A DNA stretch of 64,000 nt from an uncultured Flavobacteriaceae bacterium (GCA_947502975.1 CANNBV010000003.1:62001-126000), one strand, 5' to 3'. Numbered from the stretch's first letter, positions 26,610 through 37,063 are shown. The notes: generated from the sequence alone by a model not told the origin. Numbers and translations: made by a program.

Positions 26610-29132
26610 TTACTCAACTGAAAATATAGAAGTTGCTTGTAATGGAATTCCAGAAGCTGAGATTCCCTCAACTTCAATTAAATAATCACCTTTAGAGTCG
26701 CTGGTGAAGAACGAGAGTTCTTTAGGAATTTTTGTGGAATCTACTACAACTTTTGGCGCCCAGTATAAGGTAGTTCTTATATCTGGTTGGGCTGCTTCAA
26801 ACCCTGAAGTATAGTCTGGACTGTAAAATTCTTTAGCCGTGTAAAAGCCTTGCGCTGTAAAATCGATAATACCTGGTTCATATTTAACAGATTTTGATAC
26901 TAATTTCCTTGAGTTTCTTCCTTTAGTATAAACTGCAATAACACCGCCACTTGATCTAGAGTAAAAAGCAGCATCCGCACCTTTTAATATATCAACAAAC
27001 GAGACTTCGTCTGTCCTTAACATATTTAGTTCTGATTCATTTACAGGAAAACCATCTAATAATATATATGGGGCATTATTTGAACCTCTAAGTCTTACCT
27101 TATCTATGGGAACTCCATTTTCACCATCTGTAGTAACTGCATTTTCATCATCACCAGAAAAAACATTAACACCAGGAAGTGTTTTCAACATATCAATAAC
27201 AGTTAAACCATATTCACGAAAATCATATTCAAAATCTAATCTATTGGTGGGGCGACCGTAATCTGTTAAATTATTCATTTCTTCATTAATTGCTTCTAGT
27301 TGATTAACTTTTTGGGCTACAACGGTTACTTCATCAAGTTGTTCTCGTCTTTTCTCTAGCTCACCATTTAATTTGCTAACATATTTTGTAGCTTTAAGAT
27401 AATTTTCTAGTTGTGTATTCTTGATGTCATCTATGCCTGTTATTTTATTTCTATCCAGAACACCCTTAGTTTTTTCTCTATCAATTATAATATGAACATC
27501 TCTATCTTTTTCATTTTCAGATTCAAAGTTTGTTAGTCTACTTTCAACTATAATAGGTATGGAATCAAAGAATATAAAAGGGCCAAACTTAAAGTTACCT
27601 TGAGGGCTAGATTTTGTTATAGCGGTTTGTGTTATCGTATTTTTATCTTGGAAAGCTATTTTTGTTTCAGCAGATACAGGACCGTAAGGTTTCTTTAACC
27701 TATATGTTTTACCCGAAATAAATAGTCCTTTTTCTGCATTAAATTCATTGCTTTTTTTATTAAATAACAATAATTTCCATGTAAATCGCCTCCATCCATT
27801 GGTTAACATCAATAAGTCCAACAGGTACTGTTTTTTCTTGGTAAATTCTCCATCAAAGAAATATCCAGGGTTTTTAATTTCGCCTCTTAAATCAGAATTT
27901 AAGAGTAAATATGTTTTAATATTTTTATTGTATCTGTTATATGGGAAGGCACTTAGGTCTCTAATACTAACAGACATGTTGCTGGGCATTACATCACCAT
28001 TAGCATCTTTTGATGTTATTGAAATGGTCTGCTTTTTTCTTGTGCCCAAAACATCATTAACTTTAGAAATTTCTACTTTACCTACATTATCCTCTCTAGA
28101 TATATAGAGCAATCTTTCGCATACTGGATTTCCTGAACTATCAAAAAGGGTAACGTGTACCACACCATCCTTGAGATTTGCGTTAGGTATTTTTATGGTA
28201 TAGGTTTGCTTGGCCTTGGTCTGAAACTTATTAAAAAGTTGTTTGCCTCTTTGGTGGGCTATCAAGTATGTATTTGTTAAGCCTATGTCCTCATTAGAAG
28301 CGACATTAACGACGATATGGTCAGTTTCGTTTAAAATGCTCAATGTGCTTCCTTTAGGTATTGCTTTGGGGAGTTTGTAACTATATTCCACACCATTTAT
28401 ACTAACTAGTGCCCTGTAGTTTGTATTAGGCTTAGGGCTTATTGTAAATATGCCTAAACCAAATTCTGTGGTAATGAAAGATGCGATAACTTTATTCTGA
28501 TCATTAACGATTGTTCCATTTATGGTAACATCATTTAGACCAATATTGTCTATTTTAAGCGCTACCTTACTTCTGATATTCCCCACTAGATCTCCACCTT
28601 CAGGATAAAATTTAAGGTTAGGTTTTATTTGTTTGAACTGTTTGGTGTCAGCAGACTTTTCATAATGAGTTTTAATAGGAATGTTTACATTTGGATCGAA
28701 GACTCTAATTTCTTTTTTAAAGAAATAGTCGGGTCCATCATTTTTCATATAGTTTGTATATGCCTGTAAAACGTAGTTTCCAGAACCCCACTGTTTTTCA
28801 ATTTTTATATCTCCTCCGACAGACAGAGAATTGGTAAACAATGTTTTTTTCGATACCAAACTATCCTTGTTATTAAAGAGTTCCACATAAATCACCCAAC
28901 TTTTGTCTGTTTTTTCATGGGAAACACCGTTTACTAAATAGCTAGAGAACCAAATAGTTTCATCTAAGGCATAATAAGGTTTATCGGTGTGAATATATAT
29001 TTTTTCGGGAGCAAAAGAGGTAGTGTATTCTTCAAGTTTTTCTTCAACTAATTCTGCAAAATAATTCTTGTTAATGATAGCAGAAGAACATAGTATTATT
29101 AATAGAGTCAGATATAAGATGCTTTTTTTCAT
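26610..29132 (-). CDS. MG2-like/TonB-plug surface protein, paralog 2
   Basis: This 840-residue protein shares its whole layout with the gene downstream: export signal, KNYFAELVEEKLEEYTTSF, the MG2-like APEKIYIHTDKPYYALDETIWF, beta-sandwich repeats, YFFDGEFTKKKQYLLDLLMLTNGWRRFTW, and a C-terminal plug-like region (DMLKTLPGVNVF, VRLRGSNNAPYILLDGFPV, VDILKGADAAFYSRSSGGVIAVYTKG). The plug is more complete than in paralog 1. No beta-barrel is present. The protein is likely periplasmic or outer-membrane associated and could occupy or mimic a receptor plug. It is first in the two-gene unit. Confidence 0.8.
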   Translation of the reverse strand: MKKSILYLTLLIILCSSAIINKNYFAELVEEKLEEYTTSFAPEKIYIHTDKPYYALDETIWFSSYLVNGVSHEKTDKSWVIYVELFNNKDSLVSKKTLFTNSLSVGGDIKIEKQWGSGNYVLQAYTNYMKNDGPDYFFKKEIRVFDPNVNIPIKTHYEKSADTKQFKQIKPNLKFYPEGGDLVGNIRSKVALKIDNIGLNDVTINGTIVNDQNKVIASFITTEFGLGIFTISPKPNTNYRALVSINGVEYSYKLPKAIPKGSTLSILNETDHIVVNVASNEDIGLTNTYLIAHQRGKQLFNKFQTKAKQTYTIKIPNANLKDGVVHVTLFDSSGNPVCERLLYISREDNVGKVEISKVNDVLGTRKKQTISITSKDANGDVMPSNMSVSIRDLSAFPYNRYNKNIKTYLLLNSDLRGEIKNPGYFFDGEFTKKKQYLLDLLMLTNGWRRFTWKLLLFNKKSNEFNAEKGLFISGKTYRLKKPYGPVSAETKIAFQDKNTITQTAITKSSPQGNFKFGPFIFFDSIPIIVESRLTNFESENEKDRDVHIIIDREKTKGVLDRNKITGIDDIKNTQLENYLKATKYVSKLNGELEKRREQLDEVTVVAQKVNQLEAINEEMNNLTDYGRPTNRLDFEYDFREYGLTVIDMLKTLPGVNVFSGDDENAVTTDGENGVPIDKVRLRGSNNAPYILLDGFPVNESELNMLRTDEVSFVDILKGADAAFYSRSSGGVIAVYTKGRNSRKLVSKSVKYEPGIIDFTAQGFYTAKEFYSPDYTSGFEAAQPDIRTTLYWAPKVVVDSTKIPKELSFFTSDSKGDYLIEVEGISASGIPLQATSIFSVE

Positions 29133-29314
29133 TGCTTATTACTACAGGCAGTGTTAAGGTGAAAATTTATATAATAACTTTTGCCTATAATACTTTATAA
29201 ATTTTCAATTTGATTTTATGACTATAAAAATAAACTTTTAATAGATTTTTTTACTCTAAAAGCTATAATTATTGCACATTAGTCGAATACTTATACAAAT
29301 ATTAAGGTGAAATT

Positions 29315-30442
29315 TTGATTTCTAAAAAGAAGAACAATACTAAGTTTTCAGTTTTAATTCCTGATGGTGAGAGCAATGTAACTATGTGGGTAGTTATGGG
29401 GCTGTTTGATATTAAAGGAATAGGCATTTATGTTTTATCTGCCGAAGACTCTGGTTTGGTAAAGCGTTCTGGTAAAATCGAGCATTTTTATTACAAGCCA
29501 AGAACAACTTCAGAAAAATGGATTCAAAATATTAATAAGATTGTTGAAAAGCATAGTATAGACATCGTTATGCCCATTGGCTGTATAGGTATTGAAACTT
29601 TAATTGGGTATAAAAACAAGAATATTTTAGGTTGCGAAATCTCTCTGATTCCAAATATAGAACCTTTCAATATTGCAAATAACAAAAGCTTATTTGCTAA
29701 TCATTTGGAACAATATGATATTCCACAACCTAAAACGTTTATGTACGGAGAAGGAGAACGGCATGATAGTAATCTTGTAGATTTTCCAATTATACTAAAA
29801 CCTTCTGAGGGAGAAGGTGGAGGAGAAGGTATTTTTATATTTGATAACGCGCATGAACTGCATGATTTTTATCAATCAGAAAAGTTAGATTATCCTTATA
29901 TAATTCAAAACTATATAAAAGGTTATGATATAGATTGCAGTGTTTTATGTAAAGAAGGTAAAATATTAGCTCATACTATACAAAAAGGTACTCTAGATGG
30001 TGAAAACCCTTTTGTGCCAAAAACTGGTGTTCAATTTCTTTTTGAACAAAGCTTATATGATGTTGTAGCAAAGCTTATGGAATCATTGCATTGGACAGGT
30101 GTGGCTCATATCGATATGCGTTTTGATGAAAATGACCATAAATTTAAGGTCATAGAAGTCAATCCAAGATTTTGGGGTTCAGTGGATGCATCTGTGGCTA
30201 TGGGTGTTAATTTTCCATACTTAACATGTCTTGCAAGTTTTGGTGAAACATTCAAAATGCCAAACTATTTACATAAAGAATATTTAAACCTTTTAGGATT
30301 AAGTAAAAGAATTAAGAATAATATACTTTTCATTTTAAAACTGAATTATATTTTGAATTACACAATTGTAAAATTTTTTAAGAAGGACCCTAAACCATTA
30401 ATAGGTGTTGTTAGAGATAAATTTAAAAGTGTAATGCGATAA
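29315..30442 (+). CDS. ATP-grasp family protein, tandem copy 1
   Basis: This 375-residue protein has the ATP-grasp plan: an N-terminal pre-ATP domain (about 10-115, KFSVLIPDGESNVTMWVVMGL; IDIVMPIGCIGIETL), the ATP-binding segment DFPIILKPSEGEGGGEGIFIF with Lys and a glycine-rich loop, and metal-binding residues in VAHIDMRFDENDHKFKVIEVNPRFWGS. The 60-residue C-terminus is basic and hydrophobic. The family ligates a carboxylate to an amine or thiol via acyl phosphate. The start is TTG at 29315, since no ATG precedes the conserved motifs. The gene is followed 70 bases later by a paralog. Substrate is unknown. Confidence 0.8.
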   Translation: MISKKKNNTKFSVLIPDGESNVTMWVVMGLFDIKGIGIYVLSAEDSGLVKRSGKIEHFYYKPRTTSEKWIQNINKIVEKHSIDIVMPIGCIGIETLIGYKNKNILGCEISLIPNIEPFNIANNKSLFANHLEQYDIPQPKTFMYGEGERHDSNLVDFPIILKPSEGEGGGEGIFIFDNAHELHDFYQSEKLDYPYIIQNYIKGYDIDCSVLCKEGKILAHTIQKGTLDGENPFVPKTGVQFLFEQSLYDVVAKLMESLHWTGVAHIDMRFDENDHKFKVIEVNPRFWGSVDASVAMGVNFPYLTCLASFGETFKMPNYLHKEYLNLLGLSKRIKNNILFILKLNYILNYTIVKFFKKDPKPLIGVVRDKFKSVMR

Positions 30443-30512
30443 TTAAAATGTCTACTAACAGATCAAATATATTTAATGTCGTTTTACGACGATTAATAGC
30501 AAACTGTATATT

Positions 30513-31625
30513 ATGAGTGTAATAGATAAAATTTCTGTATTAATTCCAGACGGTCAAGGTACTTTAGCTATGTGGGCTGTGTTGGGATTGTCCTTGCAAA
30601 AGGAGGTAGATATCTACATTCTGTCTGATAAGAATGATGCAATGGCTAAAGATTCAGGACGTATTAAAGGGTTTTATTATATGACATTTGATACGCCAGA
30701 ACAATGGATTTCTAATATCAATACTATAGTTGTTAAGTATGATATAGACATTGTGATGCCAGTTGCTGAAGATGGCATTAAAAATATTATATTAAATAAA
30801 GAAAACTTACCGTTTGCAGATAAACTCTCTATTTTACCTGATAATGCTGTTTTTGATTTGGCGAATAATAAAGGTAGACTAGCACAACATATGGAGAAAT
30901 ATAACATTTCTCATCCCAAAACATTAGTTTACAATGCTAATCAAAGGCATGATGTTGACGACATTGACTTTCCAATAATATTAAAACCATTGTATGATAC
31001 AGGTGGAGGTAAAGGAATCTGTTCATTTGATAATCAAATTGAATTAGACAATTTTTATAATAACAGCAATTTAGAAGGTGATTATATTGTTCAAGAGCTA
31101 ATTGATGGTTATGATATGGGGTTTAATGTATTTTGTAAAGAAGGAGAAATATTAGCTTATACAATACAAAAGGCGACTATGAAAAGCCATGAAAAATTTG
31201 CGCCACAAATTGCAGTAAAGTTTTTATTTAAGAAAGAAATATATGATTTGGTTGAAAGATTGGTTAAATCCCTTAACTGGTCTGGTGTAGCTAATGTTGA
31301 TATACGCTATGATAATAAACGAGATAAATATAACATTATAGAAATAAATCCTAGGTATTGGGAATCACTAGATGCGTCTATTGCTGTTGGTGTAAATTTC
31401 CCTTATTTAGTTTGTTTGGCTTCCTTAAATAAGTCATTTCCGTTACCTAAATATAAATTCGAGGAATATGTGAATTTGTTAGGTTTAAACAAAAGAGTCA
31501 AACAAAATATATTTTTTATTTTTAGATTTAAGTTTATTCTTAACAATACACCACTTAGATTTTTTAAAAGAGATTTTAAACCGTTTAGGAAGATTTTAAT
31601 GAGGAAGTTTATGCCAAATATTTAG
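30513..31625 (+). CDS. ATP-grasp family protein, tandem copy 2
   Basis: This 370-residue paralog of the preceding gene retains KISVLIPDGQGTLAMWAVLGL, the ATP-binding DFPIILKPLYDTGGGKGICSF and the metal site NVDIRYDNKRDKYNIIEINPRYWES. The C-terminal basic/hydrophobic tail (KRVKQNIFFIFRFKFILNNTPLRFFKRD) is shared, suggesting membrane association. Similarity over the full length shows an old duplication. Both copies keep their catalytic residues, so two successive or alternative ligations are possible. The stop overlaps the converging membrane gene by 4 bases. Confidence 0.8.
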   Translation: MSVIDKISVLIPDGQGTLAMWAVLGLSLQKEVDIYILSDKNDAMAKDSGRIKGFYYMTFDTPEQWISNINTIVVKYDIDIVMPVAEDGIKNIILNKENLPFADKLSILPDNAVFDLANNKGRLAQHMEKYNISHPKTLVYNANQRHDVDDIDFPIILKPLYDTGGGKGICSFDNQIELDNFYNNSNLEGDYIVQELIDGYDMGFNVFCKEGEILAYTIQKATMKSHEKFAPQIAVKFLFKKEIYDLVERLVKSLNWSGVANVDIRYDNKRDKYNIIEINPRYWESLDASIAVGVNFPYLVCLASLNKSFPLPKYKFEEYVNLLGLNKRVKQNIFFIFRFKFILNNTPLRFFKRDFKPFRKILMRKFMPNI

Positions 31626-32245
31626 TTTTTAAATTCTGTTTTTATCATTCTATAACACGTAAAACCAAAAAACAAACTCCAGCTTATTATACCAGTAAAT
31701 TTTAAGCTGTCCTCAATAAAGTATTGTATTCCAGTGTTTTCAAAAACTATATCTGCTAAAATTGATAATGCAAAACAGCTATAAGCCAAACCTAGAAAAA
31801 GGTATGGGTACTTCAATATTATTTTATAAAATTTAATCATATACCAAATACTAAACACAGCGTAAAAAGTATATATTAAATATTGTAGAACACTAGATTC
31901 TGTAAAAAAATAGACTAAGTAATCATGAAGCATAAATAAATCATCGAACAACAAGAGAGACGTAAAAACTCCTGAATAAAGTAAGAACCATCCATTTGTA
32001 TATTTTTTATGCTTAAGGAGTATAAAGCTACTGAAAAAACAGACTGAGGCAGAAAACGTCCAAAATAGAATTCCTAAATTTGACACGAAACCAATTAATG
32101 GGTTAGATTTGCTTAAAAGACTAGGATCTCCAGTAAATTTTTCGAATGGGATATTATAGTATGTAGCTAATGCAAAGCACAGGGCTAAAACCGAAAAAGC
32201 AAAAGAAAAAATAGCGATTGCTATTTTTTTTAGGGTAATTTTCAT
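31622..32245 (-). CDS. Polytopic inner membrane protein, function unknown
   Basis: This 207-residue protein is made of about six hydrophobic helices (KIAIAIFSFAFSVLALCFALATYY; LGILFWTFSASVCFFSSFILL; LYSGVFTSLLLFDDLFMLHDYLVYFF; and others). Acidic and histidine residues occur within helix 3 (LLFDDLFMLHDY), a pattern also seen in membrane hydrolases and metal-binding membrane proteins, but no family can be assigned. The stop codon overlaps that of the second ATP-grasp gene on the other strand. Confidence 0.65.
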   Translation of the reverse strand: MKITLKKIAIAIFSFAFSVLALCFALATYYNIPFEKFTGDPSLLSKSNPLIGFVSNLGILFWTFSASVCFFSSFILLKHKKYTNGWFLLYSGVFTSLLLFDDLFMLHDYLVYFFTESSVLQYLIYTFYAVFSIWYMIKFYKIILKYPYLFLGLAYSCFALSILADIVFENTGIQYFIEDSLKFTGIISWSLFFGFTCYRMIKTEFKN

Positions 32246-32305
32246 TAGAAATTGGTTTGGCTAGGTAGCCATAAAGATACATTTATTTAATTAATATTAA
32301 GTTTA

Positions 32306-33325
32306 ATGATTATAGATTTAAGAAGTGATACCGTAACAAAACCAACAGAAGGTATGCTAAATGCCATGCTAAATGCAGAGGTAGGTGACGATGTATTTCG
32401 TGAAGACACTACAGTAAATAATTTAGAAACTCGTTTAGCAAAAATGTTTGGTAAAGACACAGCTTTATTTTTTCCTAGTGGCACCATGGCAAACCAAACA
32501 GCTTTGAAACTTCATACAACTCCAGGAGACCAAGTTATTTGTGATAAATATGCTCATATTTTTAATTATGAATCTGGAGGAGCTTCTTTTAATAGTGGCA
32601 TTTCATGTAGTTTAGTAGATGGTAGTCGTGGTATGTTCACAGCTGATCAAGTGGAACAGGCAATTAATCCAGAAGCTTATTATTACAGTAAAACAAGTTT
32701 GGTTGAAATTGAAAATACAACTAATAAAGGCGGAGGTGCTTGTTGGGATTTCAATGAAATTTTAAAAATAAAAGAAGTATGTAAAGCTAATAATTTGGGG
32801 CTTCATCTTGATGGTGCACGTTTATGGAATGCATTAATAGCAAAGAATGAAACAGCAAGTCAATACAGTATTTTTGATACAATTTCTGTATGTTTTAGTA
32901 AAGGGCTCGGGTGTCCAGTTGGTTCAATATTAGTTGGTAATAGTGAAATAATGAAAGAGGCTATTCGTATTAGAAAAATATTTGGAGGTAATATGCGACA
33001 AACTGGTTATCTAGCAAGCGCAGCTTTGTATGCTTTAGATCATAATATTGAGCGTTTATCTGATGATCATAAAAAAGCCAAAGAAATAGGTGGGGTGTTA
33101 TCAGATTTATCTTCAGTAAAAGTTGTAGAGCCTATTGAAACTAATATTATTATTTTTGAACTAAACTCTGATGTTGATGAATCTAGATTTGTTCAAAAAT
33201 TAAAAGAAAAAGATATTCTCATAATCGGCATGGGCGGAGGTAAATTAAGGATGGTAACACATTTAGATTACACAGACAAGAAGCATGATAAACTACTACA
33301 TCTTTTAAAAAACATCAACATTTAA
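32306..33325 (+). CDS. ltaE: Low-specificity L-threonine aldolase
   Basis: This 339-residue protein is a fold-type I PLP enzyme of the beta-eliminating lyase/aldolase family. It begins [16 protein letters not shown] and has [41 protein letters not shown] and the PLP lysine in [12 protein letters not shown], all typical of threonine aldolase, which cleaves L-threonine or allo-threonine to glycine and acetaldehyde. Length agrees with the family. The ATG at 32306 is followed directly by the conserved start. It stands alone and converges with the YbaB gene by a 4-base overlap. Confidence 0.93.
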   Translation: MIIDLRSDTVTKPTEGMLNAMLNAEVGDDVFREDTTVNNLETRLAKMFGKDTALFFPSGTMANQTALKLHTTPGDQVICDKYAHIFNYESGGASFNSGISCSLVDGSRGMFTADQVEQAINPEAYYYSKTSLVEIENTTNKGGGACWDFNEILKIKEVCKANNLGLHLDGARLWNALIAKNETASQYSIFDTISVCFSKGLGCPVGSILVGNSEIMKEAIRIRKIFGGNMRQTGYLASAALYALDHNIERLSDDHKKAKEIGGVLSDLSSVKVVEPIETNIIIFELNSDVDESRFVQKLKEKDILIIGMGGGKLRMVTHLDYTDKKHDKLLHLLKNINI

Positions 33326-33642
33326 AACATATCCATTCCAGGAATATTAGGCATGCCTTCTTTTGCAACAGCTGCAAGTTCAGCTTCATTTACGTTAGTT
33401 GCTTTTTCTATGGCTTTATTTAATGTAATTATTAAATAATCTTCAAGTTGCTCTTTATCCTCTAATAATTCATCATCAATTTCAATAGACTTTATTGTTC
33501 TATTGGCAGTTAATGTAATTTTGAGTTTACTGTCATTACTATGCTCGTCAACTAAAACAGTATCTAATCGTTTCTTTGTTTCTTCAACTTTTTTCTGGGT
33601 TTCTTTTAGTTTTCCCATCATATTCATCATATCTCCAAACAT
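33322..33642 (-). CDS. YbaB/EbfC family nucleoid-associated protein
   Basis: This 106-residue protein has the YbaB layout: an N-terminal methionine-rich helix ([26 protein letters not shown]), a central beta-sheet ([22 protein letters not shown]) and a C-terminal helix pair ending [11 protein letters not shown]. YbaB proteins form dimers that bind DNA with little sequence specificity. In many bacteria the gene follows dnaX and precedes recR; here neither is adjacent, as is common in Flavobacteriaceae. Confidence 0.9.
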   Translation of the reverse strand: MFGDMMNMMGKLKETQKKVEETKKRLDTVLVDEHSNDSKLKITLTANRTIKSIEIDDELLEDKEQLEDYLIITLNKAIEKATNVNEAELAAVAKEGMPNIPGMDMF

Positions 33643-33718
33643 AACATCTTTATTTAATCAATATTCATTCAACAAAATTATTAAATTAACTAGTATTTTT
33701 ACTTGAAAAATTGTTAAA

Positions 33719-35857
33719 GTGAAAAAACAACTTCTAATTCTCATCATTAACCTTATTTTTGCTCTCGCTTGTAAAGATAACAAACACATGACAAAGACCA
33801 TTGGTATTGAACACCCGCCGGTAGCAAAAAAAGTACCTCATAAACTTACCATACATAATGATACTAGAATAGATAATTATTATTGGTTGAATAACAGAGA
33901 AGATACAGAAGTTTTAGATTATTTAAATGCTGAAAATGAATATACTAAATCTGCCTTGCAACATACGGAGGAGTTTCAAAAAGCCCTTTTCGAAGAGATG
34001 AAATCTAGAATTAAGGAAGATGACACATCTGTTCCTTATAAATTAAATGGCTATTGGTACATTACTAAATTTGAAACTGGTAAAGATTACCCTATTTACA
34101 TTAGAAAAGAGGAAAATTTATCTGCACCCGAAGAGGTTTTGTTTGATTGTAATACCATGGCTAAATCTCACGCTTACTTCAAATTAGGGGGCATTTCTAT
34201 AAGTCCAGATAATACCATGGCCGCTTTTTCTACCGATATAGTTAGTAGAAGGCAGTACACTATTCAAATAAAAAATCTAAAAACTGGAGAAGTTTATAGT
34301 GATCAAATAAAAAATACAACAGGTAGTATTACCTGGGCAAACGATAATAAGAGCTTATTTTATGCGAAAAAAGATGAAGTGACATTGCGTTCGCACAAAA
34401 TATTTAAGCATGTTTTAGGTACTGATGCCGAAGATGATATTGAAGTATATCATGAAAAAGATGATACGTTTAATACATTCATATATAAAACAAAATCAAA
34501 GAAATATTTAGTTATTGGTTCATCTAGTACATTATCAACAGAATATCGTGTTTTAAATGCTGATACTCCAAATGAAGATTTTACGGTGTTTCAAAAGCGT
34601 ACTAGAGATTTAGAGTATTCTATAGCACATTTTGGTGATAGTTTTTACATTATTACAAATGCTGATGATTCTAATAATTTTAAAGTATGTAAAACACCAG
34701 AAACTCACACTACTAAAGATAATTGGGAAGATATTATACCTCACAGAAAAAATGTTTTAGTAGAAGATATTGAGATTTTCAAGGAATATTTAGTGGTGAA
34801 TGAACGTGAAAACGGTTTAAACAATATTAGAATCATTAATTGGAATGGTTTGGAGGATTACTATTTACCGTTTGATAACGAAACCTATAATGCGTATTTA
34901 GGTAATAATCCTGATTTTGAAAGTGATACGTTGAGATATGGTTACAATGGTTTAGCTAACCCGAGTTCGATAATTGATTATAATTTCAAAACAAAAGAAA
35001 AAGAAGTTAAAAAGGAACAGGAAGTTCTTGGAGGCGCCTTTAAAAAGGAGAATTACGAATCAAAACGTATTTGGGCGACTGCAAGAGATGGTGTAAAAGT
35101 GCCAATTTCTATTGTTTATAAAAAAGGAACAGCTTTAGATGGGAGCAGTCCATTATTGCAATATGCTTATGGATCATATGGCTCAACTATAGATCCATCG
35201 TTTTCCAGTATACGGTTAAGTTTATTAGATCGTGGATTTATTTACGCAATAAGTCATGTAAGAGGCGGTGAGTATTTAGGAAGAGATTGGTATGAAAATG
35301 GAAAACTATTAACTAAGAAGAATACGTTTACTGATTTTATAGATTGTTCTAAACACTTAATTTCTGAAGAGTATACCTCTAAAGATCACTTGTATGCTTA
35401 TGGAGGGTCAGCTGGGGGGCTGTTAATGGGAGCAATAATTAATATGAATCCAGAATTATATAAGGGTATTTTAGCTGCTGTACCTTTTGTTGATGTTGTT
35501 ACTACAATGCTAGATGAGAGTATACCATTAACCACTGGAGAATACGATGAATGGGGGAATCCCAATGAAATAGAGTTTTATAATTATATAAAATCTTATT
35601 CACCGTACGATAATGTGGAGGCTAAGCAATATCCAAATATGTTAGTAACTACAGGGCTACATGATTCTCAAGTGCAATATTGGGAGCCAGCTAAATGGGT
35701 AGCTAAACTTCGTGAATTAAAAACAGATAGCAATAAATTGTTATTGTACACTGACATGGATGCAGGGCATGGTGGAGCCTCGGGACGGTTTGAAAGTTTG
35801 AAAGAAGTAGCCTTAGAATATGCGTTTTTATTAGATTTAGAAGATATTAGGCACTAA
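33719..35857 (+). CDS. Prolyl oligopeptidase family (S9A, oligopeptidase B-like) lipoprotein
   Basis: This 712-residue serine peptidase has an N-terminal beta-propeller (to about 430) and an alpha/beta-hydrolase domain. The triad is visible: Ser564 in GGSAGGLL, Asp649 in GLHDSQVQYWEPAKW, His684 in GHGGASGRF. The motif following Asp resembles oligopeptidase B, which cleaves short peptides after Arg or Lys. The N-terminus is a lipoprotein signal, IFALACKD with Cys18, so it is exported and lipidated. That signal supports the GTG start at 33719 rather than the ATG at 33788. Confidence 0.9.
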   Translation: MKKQLLILIINLIFALACKDNKHMTKTIGIEHPPVAKKVPHKLTIHNDTRIDNYYWLNNREDTEVLDYLNAENEYTKSALQHTEEFQKALFEEMKSRIKEDDTSVPYKLNGYWYITKFETGKDYPIYIRKEENLSAPEEVLFDCNTMAKSHAYFKLGGISISPDNTMAAFSTDIVSRRQYTIQIKNLKTGEVYSDQIKNTTGSITWANDNKSLFYAKKDEVTLRSHKIFKHVLGTDAEDDIEVYHEKDDTFNTFIYKTKSKKYLVIGSSSTLSTEYRVLNADTPNEDFTVFQKRTRDLEYSIAHFGDSFYIITNADDSNNFKVCKTPETHTTKDNWEDIIPHRKNVLVEDIEIFKEYLVVNERENGLNNIRIINWNGLEDYYLPFDNETYNAYLGNNPDFESDTLRYGYNGLANPSSIIDYNFKTKEKEVKKEQEVLGGAFKKENYESKRIWATARDGVKVPISIVYKKGTALDGSSPLLQYAYGSYGSTIDPSFSSIRLSLLDRGFIYAISHVRGGEYLGRDWYENGKLLTKKNTFTDFIDCSKHLISEEYTSKDHLYAYGGSAGGLLMGAIINMNPELYKGILAAVPFVDVVTTMLDESIPLTTGEYDEWGNPNEIEFYNYIKSYSPYDNVEAKQYPNMLVTTGLHDSQVQYWEPAKWVAKLRELKTDSNKLLLYTDMDAGHGGASGRFESLKEVALEYAFLLDLEDIRH

Positions 35858-35870
35858 CAAAAAAAATCCT

Positions 35871-35878
35871 TATTTTTG
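35871..35878 (+). promoter_or_regulatory. -7 promoter box for the cysteine/cysteate synthase gene
   Basis: TATTTTTG matches TAnnTTTG, 53 bases upstream of the ATG at 35931 and 14 bases after the preceding stop, so the sulfonolipid gene has its own promoter. Confidence 0.5.
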
Positions 35879-35930
35879 CCAAGTTTAAGTCACCATTTTG
35901 AGGTTTTTAAAATGTTGATAAATTACATTT

Positions 35931-36971
35931 ATGAAACAAAAAAATAAAGTTTTTGACAATGTATTAGATTTAGTAGGCAACACACCGCTTGTTAAACTTA
36001 ATCGAATCACTTCAAAGCTAAAAGGAAAGTTTTACGCTAAAGTAGAATCTTTCAATCCAGGTCAATCTTCAAAAGATAGAATAGCACTTTACATTATTGA
36101 ACAAGCTGAAAAGCAAGGGATTTTAAAACCAGGAGATACAATCATTGAAACTACATCTGGAAATACAGGTTTTAGTTTAGCTATGGTGAGTATTATCAAA
36201 GGTTACGATTGTATTCTTGCTGTAAGTTCAAAGTCTTCTTTAGACAAAATTGATATGTTGAAAACAATGGGCGCCAAAGTTTATGTTTGTCCAGCCCATG
36301 TTAGTGCCGACGATCCGCGTTCATATTATCAAGTAGCAAAACGTTTACATGATGAGATGAAAGGATCTGTTTATATAAATCAATATTTCAATCAATTAAA
36401 TATTGATGCACATTATGCTTCTACAGGACCAGAAATATGGGAACAGACAGAAGGTAAAATAACACATCTAGTAGCTTGCAGCGGAACTGGAGGAACAATT
36501 TCAGGTACTGCAAAATATCTAAAAGAGCAAAATCCAGATATCAAGATTATTGGAGTTGATGCCTTTGGTTCTGTGATTAAAAAATATCATGAAACACGCG
36601 AATTTGACGAAAAAGAAATTTACCCTTATCGTATCGAAGGTTTAGGTAAAAATTTAATTCCAACAGCTACGGATTTTGACACTATAGATGAGTTTGTTAA
36701 AGTAAATGATGAGGATAGTGCTCATACAGCAAGAGAAATTGCTAGAACTGAAGGAATGTTTGTTGGGTACACATCTGGTGCTGCTATTCAGGCGATTAAA
36801 CAGCTTGGAGAAGAAAAAAGGTTTAAAAATGATGATTTCGTGGTTATCATATTTCCAGATCATGGTTCACGTTACATGAGTAAAGTATATTGTGATAAAT
36901 GGATGAATGATCAAGGCTTTTTTGATAGTATTCATGAAGAAGCTTCACAATCAATTCAGTACATAAAATAG
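35931..36971 (+). CDS. PLP-dependent cysteine synthase family protein, probable cysteate synthase (CapA-type)
   Basis: This 346-residue fold-type II PLP enzyme has the PLP lysine Lys48 in NPGQSSKDR, the substrate loop TSGNTG (75-80), and the phosphate-binding glycine stretch GTGGTISG. It resembles cysteine synthase and cystathionine beta-synthase catalytic cores. The next gene encodes an alpha-oxoamine synthase. In Bacteroidota this pairing belongs to capnine synthesis, where the first enzyme makes L-cysteate from O-phosphoserine and sulfite. I therefore infer cysteate synthase rather than cysteine synthase. The family is certain, the exact reaction inferred. A terminator follows it, yet the second gene has its own promoter. 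Confidence 0.82.
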   Translation: MKQKNKVFDNVLDLVGNTPLVKLNRITSKLKGKFYAKVESFNPGQSSKDRIALYIIEQAEKQGILKPGDTIIETTSGNTGFSLAMVSIIKGYDCILAVSSKSSLDKIDMLKTMGAKVYVCPAHVSADDPRSYYQVAKRLHDEMKGSVYINQYFNQLNIDAHYASTGPEIWEQTEGKITHLVACSGTGGTISGTAKYLKEQNPDIKIIGVDAFGSVIKKYHETREFDEKEIYPYRIEGLGKNLIPTATDFDTIDEFVKVNDEDSAHTAREIARTEGMFVGYTSGAAIQAIKQLGEEKRFKNDDFVVIIFPDHGSRYMSKVYCDKWMNDQGFFDSIHEEASQSIQYIK

Positions 36972-36993
36972 TAAGTATTTAAATACTTTTAAA

Positions 36994-37038
36994 AAATGGT
37001 TTTTTGTTTTTATCGCAAAAAACCATTTCTTTTTTTAA
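36994..37038 (+). terminator. Terminator after the cysteate synthase-like gene
   Basis: AAATGGTTTTTTG (36994-37006) pairs with CAAAAAACCATTT (37016-37028), followed by CTTTTTTT. Confidence 0.85.
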
Positions 37039-37063
37039 TTTGTAGATAATTGAGCGGTAAAAA

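Noticed and set aside
24028-29132. The paralog pair as a recent mobile duplication
   Set aside because: The copies have diverged widely, and no flanking repeats, transposase or target duplication is visible.
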